Source: Phymorhynchus buccinoides
Lineage: Eukaryota; Mollusca; Gastropoda; Neogastropoda; Raphitomidae
DNA length: 64,000 nt
Direction: 5' to 3'
Assembly: GCA_017654935.2 (NCBI GenBank)
Contig: CM065693.1
Span: forward strand, 58,126,146-58,190,145
This document shows, one piece after another, positions 29,366 through 42,910 of the stretch. A program made the translations under genes and the position numbers. The number at the start of each line of letters is the position of its first letter. The first letter of the stretch is position 1. The notes under the pieces are model-generated. The model saw only the letters and a program-made list of their open reading frames with translations. It ran no database searches and was not told the origin of the DNA.

Positions 29366-31776
29366 AGTTTGTCCTATCACTTTTCTATCCTCGGTACATG
29401 ATCACTTTCACTATAAATTTACATCCATGATACAACTAGTCCCACATACCGCTAGTCCCACAAAATGTCTCTCTCCCCTTGTGTCCGTCAAACCCATATG
29501 AACGCATGCGCGCGCACATACACGTACATTTACACTCTCACACACAAGCCCATTCAGAATATAATTATGCGTGCATTGTACTCGCGCATAAACAACGGTG
29601 TGTGGAACTAGCGGTATGGTAACAAAAGTATGCTTCCATGTGTGTGTGTGTATGCTCGTGCGCAAATGTGTTTGTGTGTGTGTTAGAGAGAGAGAGAGAG
29701 AGAGAGAGATCATGTAGCCAATTGTATTTATAAGTTTTCAAGTTGTCAGTCTTGCCTATTGTATTGGGGGGTGTTGTCTGATTAACAAGACCTTTTTTTC
29801 CCTCCTACCTCCTCCATCCACCTTTCACCAACAATGCATGATAATGCCGACACATGAACTGTTAGAAAACGTGCTATATGAAATTAGGCATATAATGTGT
29901 CTGAACAAGTAAAGATGCCTCACAAGCATATATAAAATGAGTTGCTAAAAAGTCAGTTATAAGCAGCTATATTTTGTGTTTGTATCATCAGTGAGTGTGT
30001 GTGTGTATGTGTGTGCTCGCACATGCATGATTGTGTGTTTGTGGTTTTTAAAGCACTTGCACACATGCATATATGTGCAAGCACCCATACATATGCATAC
30101 ATATTTTTGTAAAAATAAGATGAAAAGATAAACATTTGATAATACTTGATTCTATATCAAATATACCCAAAAATATTATAGGCCGGGCTGGCCCTATGGT
30201 TTACAGGTTGAACTTCAACAGAAACCATATAGAAGTAAAGCCATGTGATTTTGATTTCAATTTTTGTTTTTGTTTTATTGTTGTTTTTCAGACTGGCAGT
30301 GAAGATTTCAATCCACAAGCGCAGGACGTGCCAGTGCACACTTCTGATGCTGTGCCAGCTGAGTACACGATTACCACATCCATGTTTGGTCATGTTAATA
30401 ATATTAATATTTGTAATTATGCTTTTTTTAATTTTTATTTAGGGTGGGTGGGGAGGGACTAAAACAGCTGTCTGATGTCCACCACACCGAATAGAAGACT
30501 TTTGCAGTCAGCCATGTGTGTGTGTATTTCATGTGAGCATGCTTATTTGCTTGTCCCGTGTATATTACATGTTTGTGTGAAAACAATAAATGTTTGTAGC
30601 ATGAGTGTATCTATGATACACACACGTATGTGCATGCACGCACATGTAATTTGTAATCATGCAACTAGCACATCAAAGTCTGTTTAAAGTATTCCTGTCA
30701 TGCCATCTGTAGTTATATCAGTAAAATAATGAGACTGTATGATACTTCTCACCTTGGCATAAGGCTGTGTCAGACCAATTGACATAAGGTAGAACACCAA
30801 GACTACATCAAAATGCTATGTTCTAAATAGTTATGCGAGGATTGTCTATAGCCATGACAAACTCCTAGCATAACATCATCAGTCTAAAATCCTCCGGTCG
30901 GAGTGTGGCTGCCCACATGGCGGGGTAATACAAAACAGTCACACATGCAATGTTCTCATCCATAGCTGGTGCGTTTTGTACCATAGTATTCAAGTGCTTC
31001 GGCTGTTGGGATGATCCCTGAAGTCTTTAAAGGCACAGCCGGACTGTAAAAGGAGGGTAGGCTTGACGCGCGCTTAGTATTCCAATCGCTGCAGCCACAG
31101 AAGCGGGTTTTCCCTTCTCTTCCCCCTATTGTGTGAGAAAGCAGCCTTCGCGCGCCGCGTCAGATGTGTGGGACCAGCGTTATCTGATCCTAGGGATCGG
31201 TTGATAGGCCTTTAAGTATGACAACAACAGCAACAACATTACATGGGCATAAGGCAGGTGCAGGGGACCTGAACATTACCAAAAAGGGTAGAAATGCCTC
31301 TTTTAATGAATATCAGTGAAATTTCTGGCTAGTTTCTGTTTGGAATCATGCTTAGTTTAAGTACACTTATACTCTGTGAACAAAAAACAACACAATCGAG
31401 GTTAATTTGAATTTAGTTTTATTAATTTAAAAACTTGTATGTAGAAGTCATCAGTAATATTTATCATTCATTCATATGATTGGAACAAGAAAAATGATAT
31501 AGTACAACATATGTTAGTGTTAAACGGCAACATTATTTCTGTGCTTGAATATACAGAACACACCTTTTGTTTGTTTGGTTAATTGTTATTTATCCTTTTT
31601 TCTTGATACAATCAGAATAGAAATCATGAGCAATATCAGGAAAAAGGAAGATTGAGACCATATGATGACTGGCAACAGATTTTTCCTTTTTCTTTTAAAA
31701 TCTATTTCAGATAGGGAGCTGTGACGCCTTTTATACAAGCAGTCCATATAAAGCCGCTAGTGTGCAGACATCAGGA

Positions 31777-32609
31777 GGCAACGAACAACAGGAGAAACTG
31801 CACAGATGATGCAGCACTTGGTGAGAGCATAGCGCTTAGCAGTATAGATATGGTACTTATTAATAAATGAATAGTAACATTAATCAACAAGTAAGGTGTA
31901 TCAATAATTGAATTTTGAAATGGATGTCTTTACACTTTAGCTCTAGACCTTTAGCTCTAGTTCAGTAATTGTTACATATTGTTTCATAAATAGTAAAAAT
32001 TATGAACATTGAAAAGTAATAAAATGTAAATTCAAAGGTTTAAAATGTGCAACAAGATTTTTTTTTTTTACAGGTTTGAAATGTTTTTTTAAAAAGTTTT
32101 TCTTTTAAAGATTTGAATGTTCAGGTATCTTGGCATTCATTTCTAACACCACTTTTTATCCTCAATTTCAGTTAACAAATGTCTTGATTCATTATAATAA
32201 TAATAATGAACATTTATAGCCCCTAATCTCAAAAAAGCCCTAAGCGCTTACAATAATAATTGAAAAAACCCCAACACAAACAAACCCAGCAAGCAATATA
32301 TAAATAAATAGATGACAAAAATATATTATACACACATGCACGCGCGCGCGCACGCACGCACGCACTAAACACAGACAGACGCACGCACCAAACAGATACA
32401 CACACACACACACACACACGACACACACACACACACACACATGCACAAACACGCATACAACGCGGTTGGAAGGGGCACAGTACTTTGAAAAGAGATATAT
32501 CATATCTTCCTCCCTTCAATGTGCCACTACTAGTGGAAACTGATCTTGCTACGGTTACGGCTACCGATCAAAGACTTGACTTTGATTAGGCCTACCTTTA
32601 TTTTAAACA
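31777..32609. other. left-arm-only block of about 0.83 kb
   Basis: The flanks (TGCAGACATCA and GATAATTCC) are directly adjacent in the right arm near 50,160-50,180. The block contains a poly-T stretch, an L2-like 3' tail in minus orientation (32,192-32,255, ATT repeats plus AAGCGCTTAG) and a CA/CG-rich microsatellite (32,330-32,450). It is either an insertion in the left arm or a deletion in the right. Confidence 0.65.
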
Positions 32610-33417
32610 AATTACCCGATAATTCCAAAGATGCCAGTGTCTAAATGTCTTTGGATGATTATTCTTTTGCACACCATTCATCCATCGATCCAAGTTAAAC
32701 TTGAAGACACAAAAATAGCCCAGAGAGTGGTTGCATTTGAAAAAATTCAACACACCTGTCCGTTCATTATTTTTTTTAATTAATTAATGAAATCACACAC
32801 AGTCTTACAATCACATTCATGCTTAAGTCTAACCTTTAAGCTTTCCAATGACATATAACTTTACATATTAAATTATTATTATTTTTTTTTAATTTAATAA
32901 AGAAAATGTCTTTGTTTTACTGTCTGGTGGTGTTGACCATAGGCCTTTTCATAGTATTCGGGCTGGACCAATCTGGCTAGCGTAGCGATCACCGGGGTCG
33001 AACCCTGACCGGCCCAGCTCCCCCCCCTCTCAAATGTTGTTTCAAGTCTCTCTAATAGTTTGTGTGTGTGCAGAGCTACAAATTGTCGGCGCGCCTGCGT
33101 CATTGACCCATTTTTAAAACTGTTTTTTGACATCTTACTATTTTGACTCCAAATCTTACTACATCAATTTTTTGGGGTACCGGTACCCAGGTCTGCACTA
33201 GTCATTTTCTTTGATTTTAGTGTTTTATCAGATTTCATAATTTAAAAATGTTTGATTCCCTTATGCTTGGACTTTTCCATGTATGTTCATATTAATTAAT
33301 AGAATTTTGTACATTTTATTTTTAATCAATAAAATAGTAGTTATAAAACATGCATAAAAATAATAAATTCTACACATGATTTTTTTTCAGATGCTGACAT
33401 CTCTGATTTCCACACTG

Positions 33418-33640
33418 CTGGTCAACTTGTCTTCAGTGATGTCCACACGGCTGGTCAACTTGTCTTCAGTGATGTCCACACGGCTGGTCAACTTGTCTTC
33501 AGTGATGTCCACATGCCTGGTCAACTTGTCCTGTCTTCAGTGATGTCTACACGCCTAGTCAACTTGTCCTGTCTTTAGTGATGTCCACACGCCTGGTCAA
33601 CTTGTCCTGTGCTACTGCATTCACCGCAAGGAAGATGGGG
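33418..33640 (+). repeat. 33/38-bp minisatellite, 6 copies (left arm)
   Basis: The units read CTGGTCAACTTGTC(CTGTC)TTCAGTGATGTCCACACG. The first three lack the 5-bp CCTGT segment (33 bp) and the next ones have it (38 bp). The right-arm counterpart has 7 copies. Confidence 0.88.
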
Positions 33641-34439
33641 GATTCCATCCTGTCCTGAAAACATACAAATCCACCTTGATATTTAGAGTTTTCACACATA
33701 CAAAACTGTACAGGAGTCATTCAACCTGTTGAAAGACTGTTTGCCTATTTTGTTCATGAAGCATACTCAAGTTTAATGCATATTTCTAAAGTTCTAGGTA
33801 TAAAAAAACCTGTTGCAAATCAATTTTGAATTTTTTTATTTGTAAAAGAAAACGTTTTTCACAGAATTTCTTAAGGTGGCAGGCCTAGCTGAAATATAAC
33901 CAAAATATGTGTTCAAAAGTTATTAATTTAAAGGAAAATTTTGTGTTGTCGGGCAAGTGAGAAAAAATAAAGTTTACCCGAGACCCATATTCAGCTAGGC
34001 CTGCCGCTTAAAAAAATAAACTCAAGGCTACCCTGTTCTCCCTGAAAATGTTAAATCCACACATAGACAAAAAGTTTTTTGTGACGACGAGAAGATAAAA
34101 ACTGAAAATATTTTACAATGCAGGATTTTTTTTTTAACAAAGGACTTTTTTTTATTATTATATGGGTTCCAATGAAAACCACCTTTATTTTTTTTAACGT
34201 TTTTAAGGAACTAACAAGCATCTGGAAAAAATTCTTGTTCTGAACTTTCATCAGTTGAGCATGATTATTAAAAACTTTCATGAATAAATTTGTTTGTGGC
34301 TTGCAATTGTTTGGTTTTGCCCTATATATTTTTTTATAAGGAAGTTGAGTGCGTTATCTTGCTCAGTACTGTATTAAAAAAAAGTCCCCAGATGAGACTT
34401 AAAACTGAGGTCCCGTGTGCGAACGCCTGCACAAGGTCT

Positions 34440-34655
34440 TGCACAAATATCAGGTATTAGGTACTTTATAGTCACAGAGGCGTCTCTGTGAAATTCGGGT
34501 TGCTCCCACCTGGTGGCAGCCAGAGGCGCGCCACCCATTTTTTTTCTTTTTTTTTTTTGCATGCAATTTTTGTCACTGGGGGGTGGGGTAAATTTTGACC
34601 AAATGACAACTTTTTCGTTGCCACTGGGTTTAACGTATGCTAAGTGCATGGGCAC

Positions 34656-34689
<34 letters not shown>

Positions 34690-34815
34690 TCCATGTTCAG
34701 ACCGTTAAGGCCTAGTGCAGAATGAGAGGAAAAAATCCCCTGTACCCAGGTTCGAACTCGGGTTTACTTGACACGAAGCGAACGCGATACCACTGTGCCA
34801 CTCTACACCACATCT
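34440..34815 (-). mobile_element. tRNA-headed SINE, left arm
   Basis: Same family as 16,555-16,921. On the minus strand it has the GTAGAGTGGCACAGTGG head, B box GAGTTCGAACC, core CTTTCGGATGAGACGATAAA and tail CTCTGTGACTATAAAG with ACCTAATACCT. The mirror copy is at 47,920-48,295. Confidence 0.75.
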
Positions 34816-35010
34816 GAAGGGTCACTAAATTCTTTTAGTCATAAGAAATAAATCTATCCCATGAAATTACTCCAGTTTTAGCCTGAAAGTAAAACACAGC
34901 CTGAAAAACATTTAGAAACTTATGTATGGTTGAAAATTATATCTGTCACTACAAAATAAAAATTAAATAAAAAAATATCTAGTGGTTTTACTGTTTTGAA
35001 AAAAAAACAT

Positions 35011-35182
35011 ACCGTATTTTACGGACTATAAGGCGATACTTTTTTCCTAGACTGAGACCTTTGCGCCGTATAATGTGACTGATAAAATAGTAAGAAATTA
35101 TAATAACAAAATCTGAATTTTGTGTAAAAATTGGGGGGTGCGCCTTATAATCAGGTGCGCCTTGCAGTCTGTAGAATATGGT
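35011..35182. mobile_element. MITE-like element, CGGACTATAAGGCG family, left arm
   Basis: It begins ACCGTATTTTACGGACTATA and ends with an imperfect inverse (GTCTGTAGAATATGGT). The mirror copy is at 47,556-47,712 and a relative is at 1728-1901. Confidence 0.65.
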
Positions 35183-38034
35183 AAATGTCATAAATTTTGG
35201 TGTATACACAAATGGATGTCATAATTATCAGAATTTTGTCTTGGGGAATGAGACATATATGGCAAAATACATCTTATGATTTAAGACATAATAATACGCA
35301 AAATTTATTAAAATAAAATGTATGATAATTATGTGAAAAACACATAGTAAACAATTATTTTCAAAACGGCTGTGACAAAATCCAGATAATCAGTTGGTAC
35401 AACAGTGCAAAATTTCAAGCGAATATCTTATATAGTTTTTCAAATATATCTGCTCAAATTGGCAAAAAATGATCAATTTTCACTGTACGTAAGAGATTTT
35501 GGTGTTCATCCTATTTTTTCATCGTAAAATCAGGCATGAAAACTACTGTTCCCCCCAAAATAGGAGATTTTTTAGCCAAGGAATCCTTCCACCCGGATTT
35601 ACGGCTAGAAGTGTTTTTTTGGGTGGGTGGGGCAAATACTGGTCCAAAAATTTCTTTCAGGCACGAACATCCTTCCACCCGGATTTTCAGCTGACGTCTG
35701 AAGTTTTGTTGGGGGGGGGGGGGGGGGGGGGGGGTTCAAATACTCATTTCACAATTCGCCTTCCAACTAACAACTTTTTTTTTTACAAGGTTTTGATTTG
35801 GCCAACTCAATACACATATTCTCGGCGGACGCCATCTTTGAAATGACAACGGCAGAAGAGCAAAAAGGCACGAAATGAAGATTGTGCCATATAAAGATAA
35901 TCTTGATTCAGGTTTTTTTCTCTTTTCAGCGGAGATTTTTTTGTTTCGGCGGAGATCAATTTTTTTAAAAATTTGTCTGAGACGGCGGAGCTGTTTTCAT
36001 GCCTGTAAAAGGGAACAAAATTCATGGTACAAAGAACAAAATTTAAATTTCACATTAAATCATAATCATTTTAGTACAGAAAAATCAATATAACTTCAAC
36101 AAAAAGAAAAGTTGTTTTTTTACTCTTAGAGTAGGTCTACCCTCTTAATTAAGCCCATCCCACTATTCAGTAGGAGAAGGTCATGTTGCACCAGTGGGAA
36201 GGATGACACAAATTCACATATATCACACATCATGTGTGCCATTAAAGGAAGACCGGTGGCCACAGGGCAGGATAAACATCCCCAACTGGAAAAATAATAA
36301 CTTTTGCGTGGACTGGTAGATTGGCTCACAAGACTCAAACACTGAGGATGCATTACTACCAACAAACTTTGGATGGATTTCTATAAAATAATTGTGATTC
36401 TTTTTTTCTGTTCTTTTATTTTTAGGGGGAAGGGGGTGGGCAGGGCTGAAGGGGGGAGGGGGCAACCACAAACCAACCAAACAGGAACCATTTACCACTG
36501 TTTCAATCCCTATCTGCATGACCATTTTGATTCCAGACAAAGTTAATCAATAATAATTGTTCTTGCAAGATAAATACTGATTTTATATTTGTTCATCCTT
36601 CATGCCCATGCAACAAAATCATACAGAGAATTCCACTGGTAATCGATGCTTGAGGCTTTCAAAGAAAAAAATATTTTTAAAGAGAAAAGAATTAAAAAAA
36701 AGCTTGACAGATTTTTAAAAATCATGGTGCAGTTTATGAGGTCAGAAATTACATTTGGATTTTTTTACACCAAGGTTACTTTCAGTTTACTGCAGCGCCT
36801 GCTCAGGTCAACTGTGCTATGGGGAATTGTCTTGAACTGAAACACACACACACACACTACTTAGTAGTAATACATTCAAGTGTAGTTCTTAGCAAATCTT
36901 GTGTGTGTGTGTGTTAGTGTGTGAGAGAGAGCTAGAGACTAGAGAGAGAGCATGGGTGGGGAACTGAAACGACTGAACATAAAAATAAAAAGGTTTCTTA
37001 TATGATACTGCACAGAATTTGAACACACACAATGTGTGCACAAAATTTAATGAATGGAGAAAACAATCTTCTTATTTAATTAAAAAAGGAAACAATACCA
37101 CAACTTCTCTAAATCATAGTCTACAACTAAATCACAACAAATATTCAGTCAAGCTTATCAACTTTTTACTGTTACCAGTGTTAGGCTTTGTTTTAATTGA
37201 ACACATGCATATTCAGTGTAAAAGTGACAGTTGAAGCGATCGGAAAAGGAAAACAAACAATCAGAATTATTTTTGTTAAAGACCCCCCACGTCACGTGTC
37301 ACATTCCCTCTTATGCTAGGAAGATTTATTAAGATTTCTTACCAGCTATAAGAGGGAAAACACAAAAAAAACAGTGATTTTGACATGTGGTGACGTAGTG
37401 GGTCTTTAATGTACTTGGTCCTAGACATAACTGCATTCAATCCTATTAAAAATAAACATTAAGAAATAAACAAGTTAAATCATGTTTCTTTTTGCTACAA
37501 ATTTACAGACCATTGTATTCTTTAACACTAATTCAGTCAGTGAATTGCCTATTCACTAATTCAACTTCGATTGTTACAAATTCAAATTTTGATTCCATGC
37601 AAAAGGTGTTCTTTTCATAACTTTTCGATTTTTACACAAAGACCAATTTATGCAGCAAAAATATCAATTCTGATCTTATTCCATTCAGGGCTAAGTATAG
37701 AAAAGTGCTTTATCAAAGCTAAATCACTTTATGCATTTCAGTTTTCGTACATACAGAGAGGGAGAGAGACGGACAGACACACAAATTCTCCCAACTACTG
37801 AACTATCTTTGATCACACATAGCACGAGAGAAAAACAAGACTCATTGCTATCCCCTTTCTTACAAAAATAATAGGATGCGAGTCCGCATCCACAGTGATG
37901 CAACAGGACAGATATCCTGTCAGAGGTCAAGACAATATTACATTTGACATGTTAATAGGCCAATGTCCAGAAAATGACAGAAATGTGCATCACTGCATAC
38001 AGACAATCTTGTAAGCATGCAAGCAAACTTGCGC

Positions 38035-38230
38035 CCAGAGTCACACTTACTTTCTAGGCCCTTTCAGCCCAGTGGAGCATCTAGGCAATCAATGACGCCG
38101 GCATCACACTCTGTTCTGGACAGCTCACTCAAGACGCTCCAGTTGGTTCCCTGTATCACCAGTTGTGCCTTGGGAGCTCTTCGCTAGTCAGACTGGTCTT
38201 GCCTGAATTGGGAAACAGAGGTCTATGGCA
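38035..38230 (-). repeat. LINE-derived C-terminal/3' repeat, left arm
   Basis: Read on the minus strand, CCAACTGGAGCGTCTTGAGTG...GGCCTAGAAAGTAAG resembles the end of the retroelement family seen at 29.1 kb ('..AQNR..' region). A second related copy lies at about 39,100-39,275. Mirror copies lie at about 42,590-42,770 and 41,520-41,715. Confidence 0.5.
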
Positions 38231-39800
38231 CACACACACACACATACAGATCAGTTTGACTTGACTTGACACACATATATTTTACACATTGCAAAAATCC
38301 AAGTCATTTCTACATTGCTTAGACCTGTTGCACAGCTAAGAAAAACTAAAGATTGACAAAGAAGAAACAAGTAGAAAAGAGGAAGCATTTGTCAAGCCTC
38401 AACACCTCCCCCCCCCCCCCCCCCCCCCCCCCCCCTTCTCTCCTGTTGACAAAAGTGAAGATGAAGTCCCACCCCTCTCAGCCATGCTTGAGTACTAATC
38501 CAGTCACTGAATTACATAATTATTCAACTTCAATTATTATTAATTCAAATGTTGATTCTATGCAATACTTGTTCTTTTAATACATTTTAGAGTTGTATAC
38601 AATGAACAGGAAAAATATATAAATTCTGTTGTATTCTATTCAGGGCTGAGTGTAAAATTAAGGACTTATAGTTATACTTATCTCATTACTGAGTATTAAA
38701 TACTCTATACTAATAAGATTTCTATTTGCTCATTCACAAAATATTTATATAGGTCATGAATACTTTATAGTTGGAATATTTAAACTATACACTTTACAGA
38801 GTTGTGACAATTAAAATGGCTGCATTTACACAAAACACAGAATCACACAATGGTGTGGTGTGACATCACACAAAGGTGCAGAAACACACAATTGAGCAAA
38901 TAATGCCAAACAGAGCACTTCCATACCCATCCATTCAAATTGATGGTCAAACTGGAAAATAATTAATAACAAAGAACAAGCTATTTTAGAATACATGTTC
39001 TATAAAAATAAAAACAACTTAGTTTTGAAGATTAAAAAAATGTATGATACATAAACAGACAAACTTGTAAGCATGCAAGCAAACTTGAACAAGGAGTCAC
39101 GCTTACTTTCTAGGCCCTTTGATCCCAGTGGATCATGGCTATCGGCGACACTCTGGCATCACACTCTGTTCTGGGCAGCTCCCTCAATATGCTCCAGTTG
39201 GTTCCCTGCATGTCCAGTTGTGCCCGGGCAGCGCTTCACTGGTCAGGCTGGTCTTGCCTGGATACTGGGATATATATAAAGGTCTATGGTCCACACACTC
39301 ATCTCAACATATTTATTCAGGAAAATTACATGAAGATGATGACGACCACACGGTTCATTTCCTGACGATTAAATTGTTTACAAAAACATGTATACATTTG
39401 CACACAAAATCACCAGAAGTAGGCTTAGCTAAAAAAAAAAATAATGTGCAAAAAATTATGAAATGTAAACAGACAAAAGGAATGAGTGCATAGATCTCTC
39501 TCTTGCATAATTCAGAATTTCTCATGTAATATAATTTAAAATAAAGATGTTTTTAAACCTGAATGTAAACATTCTGGCCAACACAAAGTAAACAAAAGCT
39601 ATCACTGTAATTAGTGTAAAAACAAAGAAATACACCATTTTTATATAAAATTTTTATAATTATAATACTTTTATTAATAGTATTAAATATCAAGAATTCT
39701 ACTTAATTCAGAAAAGTAAAACAGTAAATCTAGCCAATTTATACATTTTGTAGGACATTTACATCAACATATTTATTGCAAGCACATCACACACACACAC

Positions 39801-40014
39801 CAGGGCTCCCAATCGTCCCGCAAAACAAGGGGTCCCAGGGACTCCTTCACTTACATTATAGAGGGTCCTAGAGGCGGGATAGAGGGTCCCAGTGGCCATA
39901 GTGAATGCTAAAATAGTGCATCCCTGGGACCCCCTGCACATTCTTTTAGAGGGTCCTGTAGAATTTTAGAGCTTCATAAAATCATAGACCCCCAAATGTG
40001 GGTCCCTGGGAGCC

Positions 40015-40017
<3 letters not shown>
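39801..40017. mobile_element. MITE-like element, CAGGGCTCCCA family, left of centre
   Basis: Perfect short terminal repeats (CAGGGCTCCCA and TGGGAGCCCTG). It is embedded in a (CA)n microsatellite. Its mirror partner is at 40,776-40,992. Confidence 0.7.
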
Positions 40018-40046
<29 letters not shown>

Positions 40047-40074
40047 CTCAACATCATTTTACTGGTCAATGTTG

Positions 40075-40717
40075 TGGGGTGGTGCTTGCACTTGTACAGA
40101 GGGGTGAAAAAAAGCAGTAAATCATTTACTAAATCAGTAAATGTGTGTGTGTGTTTGTGTGCGCTGCCTCTGCACACTGCCGGTGCCACCCCTTAGCAAG
40201 ATTTTTGAAATTTCCCAGGAGCACCCATGTAGCCGCAAGGCTCTTCTTGTTGAAGTGGCGGTGCCTTTCAATGCCTTTGCTGACAGCTGCTCTAATGCCA
40301 AATGTGATAAGTACCTCCCACTGTGCATGGATGGAATTGTGATGCGTATCTTTGGCAGTCTAGTTAACATGCATTGAAGAGGCTTAGGTTGATAAGTGTG
40401 TGGTCCTACACTACAAAGTGGATGGCTTACTATCTGCCATAATTAGACCATTCAGGCTGTGGCAAAGCGCTGCACTGACCTAAAATGAAATTTATGAAAT
40501 TAGTAGGTCTGACAATGCTCTGCAAAAAGGCCCATAGGAGCTTCCAGTGTGTGTGTCAAGTCAAAATTATCTCTGTGTGTGTGTAAAATTGAATGCTGAC
40601 TTAAAACCATAATCTAAAAATATTTTGATTAACTAAATTGTTTATTCAGCCCATTTGGTGCTGTCAATGTGTAAAAATTGCTTTTGCTATCATAATGTTG
40701 ATTTAATTGATATCAGT
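40075..40717 (+). other. palindrome spacer
   Basis: 643 bp without detectable self-complementarity separate the two arms. The spacer contains short (GT)n tracts and a retroelement remnant at about 40,177-40,377. Confidence 0.8.
40177..40377 (+). pseudogene. probable retroelement RT C-terminal remnant
   Basis: The frame reads 'ALLVEVAVPFNAFADSC', 'KCDKYLPLC' and 'RIFGSLVNMH'. This recalls the tail region of LINE polyproteins of the form 'EVAVPFD.F......KFDKY.PL......IIGSLG.VH'. It stops at 40,375. No upstream RT is present. Recognition rests on pattern memory only. Confidence 0.4.
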
Positions 40718-40746
40718 CAACATTGACCAGTAAAAATGATGTTGAG

Positions 40747-40775
<29 letters not shown>

Positions 40776-40778
<3 letters not shown>

Positions 40779-40992
40779 GGCTCCCAGGGACCCCCATTTG
40801 GGGGTCTATGATTTTATGAAGCTCTAAAATTCTTCAGGACCCTCTAAAAGAATGTGCAGGGGGTCCCAGGGATGCAGTATTTTAGCATTAACTATGGCCA
40901 CTGGGACCCTCTATCCCGCCTTTAGGACCCTCTATAATGTAAGTGAAGGAGTCCCTGGGACCCCTTGTTTTGCGGGACGATTAGGAGCCCTG
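40776..40992. mobile_element. MITE-like element, CAGGGCTCCCA family, right of centre
   Basis: Mirror partner of 39,801-40,017, embedded in (GT)n. It begins CAGGGCTCCCAGGGACCCCC and ends ATTAGGAGCCCTG. Confidence 0.7.
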
Positions 40993-41023
<31 letters not shown>

Positions 41024-42910
41024 GCTAACAATAAATATGTTGATGTAACTGTCCTACAAAATGTATAAATTGGCTAGATTTACTGTTTTACTTTTCTGAA
41101 TTAAGTAGAATTCTTGATATTTAATACTATTAATAAAAGTATTATAATTATAAATATTTAATAAAAAAATTGTGTATTTCTTTGTTTTGACAGTGATAGC
41201 TTTTGTTTACTTTGTGTTGGCCAGAATGTTTACATTCAGGTTTAAAAACATCTTTTGTTTAAATTATATTATTACATGAGAAATTCTGAATTATGCAAGA
41301 GAGAGATCTATGCACTCATTCCTTTTGTCTGTTTACATTTCATATTTTTTTGCACGTTATTTTTTTGTATAGCTAAGCCTACTTCTGGTGATTTTGTGTG
41401 CAAATGTATACATGTTTTTGAAAACATTTTAATCGTCAGGAAATGAACCGTGTGGTCGTCATCATCTTCATGTAATTTTCCTGAATAAATATGTTGAGAT
41501 GAGTGTGTGGACCATAGACCTTTATATATATCCCAGTATCCAGGCAAGACCAGCCTGACCAGTGAAGCGCTGCCCGGGCACAACTGGACATGCAGGGAAC
41601 CAACTGGAGCATATTGAGGGAGCTGCCCAGAACAGAGTGTGATGCCAGTGTCGCCGATAGCCATGATCCACTGGGATCAAAGGGCCTAGAAAGTAAGCGT
41701 GACTCCTTGTTCAAGTTTGCTTGCATGCTTACAAGTTTGTCTGTTTAAATATCATACATTTTTTTTATCTTCAAAGCTAAGTTGTTGTGGGTTTTTTTTT
41801 ATAGAACATGTATTCTAAAATAGCTTGTTCTTTGTTATTAATTATTTTCCAGTTTGACCATCAATTTGATTGGATGGGTGCTCTGTTTGGCATTATTTGC
41901 TCAATTGTGTGTTTGTGCACCTTTGTGTGATGTCACACCACACCATTGTGTGATTCAGTGTGTGTGTGTGTGTTAGTGTGTAAATGCAGTCACAACTCTT
42001 TGTAAAGTGTATACAGTTTAAATATTCCAACTATAGTATTCATGGCCTATATAAATATTTTGTGAATGAGGAAATAGAAATCTTATTAGAGTAATGAGAT
42101 AAGTATAACTATAAGTCCTTAATTTTACACTCAGCCCTGGATAGAATACAACAGAATTTATATATTGGCATATATTTTTCCTGTTCATTGTATACAAATC
42201 TAAAATGTATTAAAAGAACAAGTATTGCATACAATCAACATTTGAGTTAATAATAATTGAAGTTGAATTAGTGAGTAATTATGTAATTCAGTGACTGGAT
42301 TAGTACTAAAGCATGGCTGAGAGGGGTGGGGATAAACTTCATCTTCACTTTTGTCAACAGGAGAGAAGGGAGTGGGGGGGGGGGGGGGGGGGAGGTGTTG
42401 AGGCTTGACAAATGCTTCCTCTTTTCTACTTGTTTCTTCTTTGTCAATCTTTAGTTTTTCTTAGCTGTGCAACAGGTCTAAGCAATATAGAAATGACTTG
42501 GATTTTGCGCAATGTGTAAAATATATGTGTGTCAAGTCAAGTCAAACTGATCTGTATTGTGTGTATGTGTGTGTGTGTCATAGACCTGTTTCCCAATCCA
42601 GGCAAGACCAGTCTGACTAGCGAAGAGCTCCCAAGGCACAACTGGTGATGCAGGGAACCAACTGGAGCGTCTTGAGTGAGCTGTCCAGAACAGTGTGATG
42701 CCGGCGTCGTTGATTGCCTAGATGCTCCACTGGGCTGAAAGGGCCTAGAAAGTAAGCGTGACTGGGCGTAAGTTTGCTTGCATGCTTATAAGATTGTCTG
42801 TATGCAGTGATGCACATTTCTGTCATTTTCTGGACATTTGCCTATTAACATGTCAAATGTAATATTGTCTTGACCTCTGACAGGATATTTGACCTGTTGC
42901 ATCACTGTGG

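Larger units (their letters stand above)
27354..40074 (+). repeat. left arm of a giant inverted repeat
   Basis: The sequence from GGAGCGGTATTCATGTCGAG inward reappears as reverse complement from 56,358 inward, with the same order of landmarks. Examples are 36,130-36,540 against 46,162-46,570, where two 79-codon frames are identical, and 37,019-37,234 against 45,485-45,697. The inner limit is ACTGGTCAATGTTG at 40,061-40,074. By eye the arms are highly similar apart from small indels and the block differences listed separately. No host gene is seen in the arm. Its content is SINEs, LINE remnants and MITEs. Confidence 0.93.

Noticed and set aside
36126..36365. 79-codon frame conserved identically in both palindrome arms
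   Set aside because: Identity reflects the recent inverted duplication. The frame covers a SINE-like repeat and has no domain.
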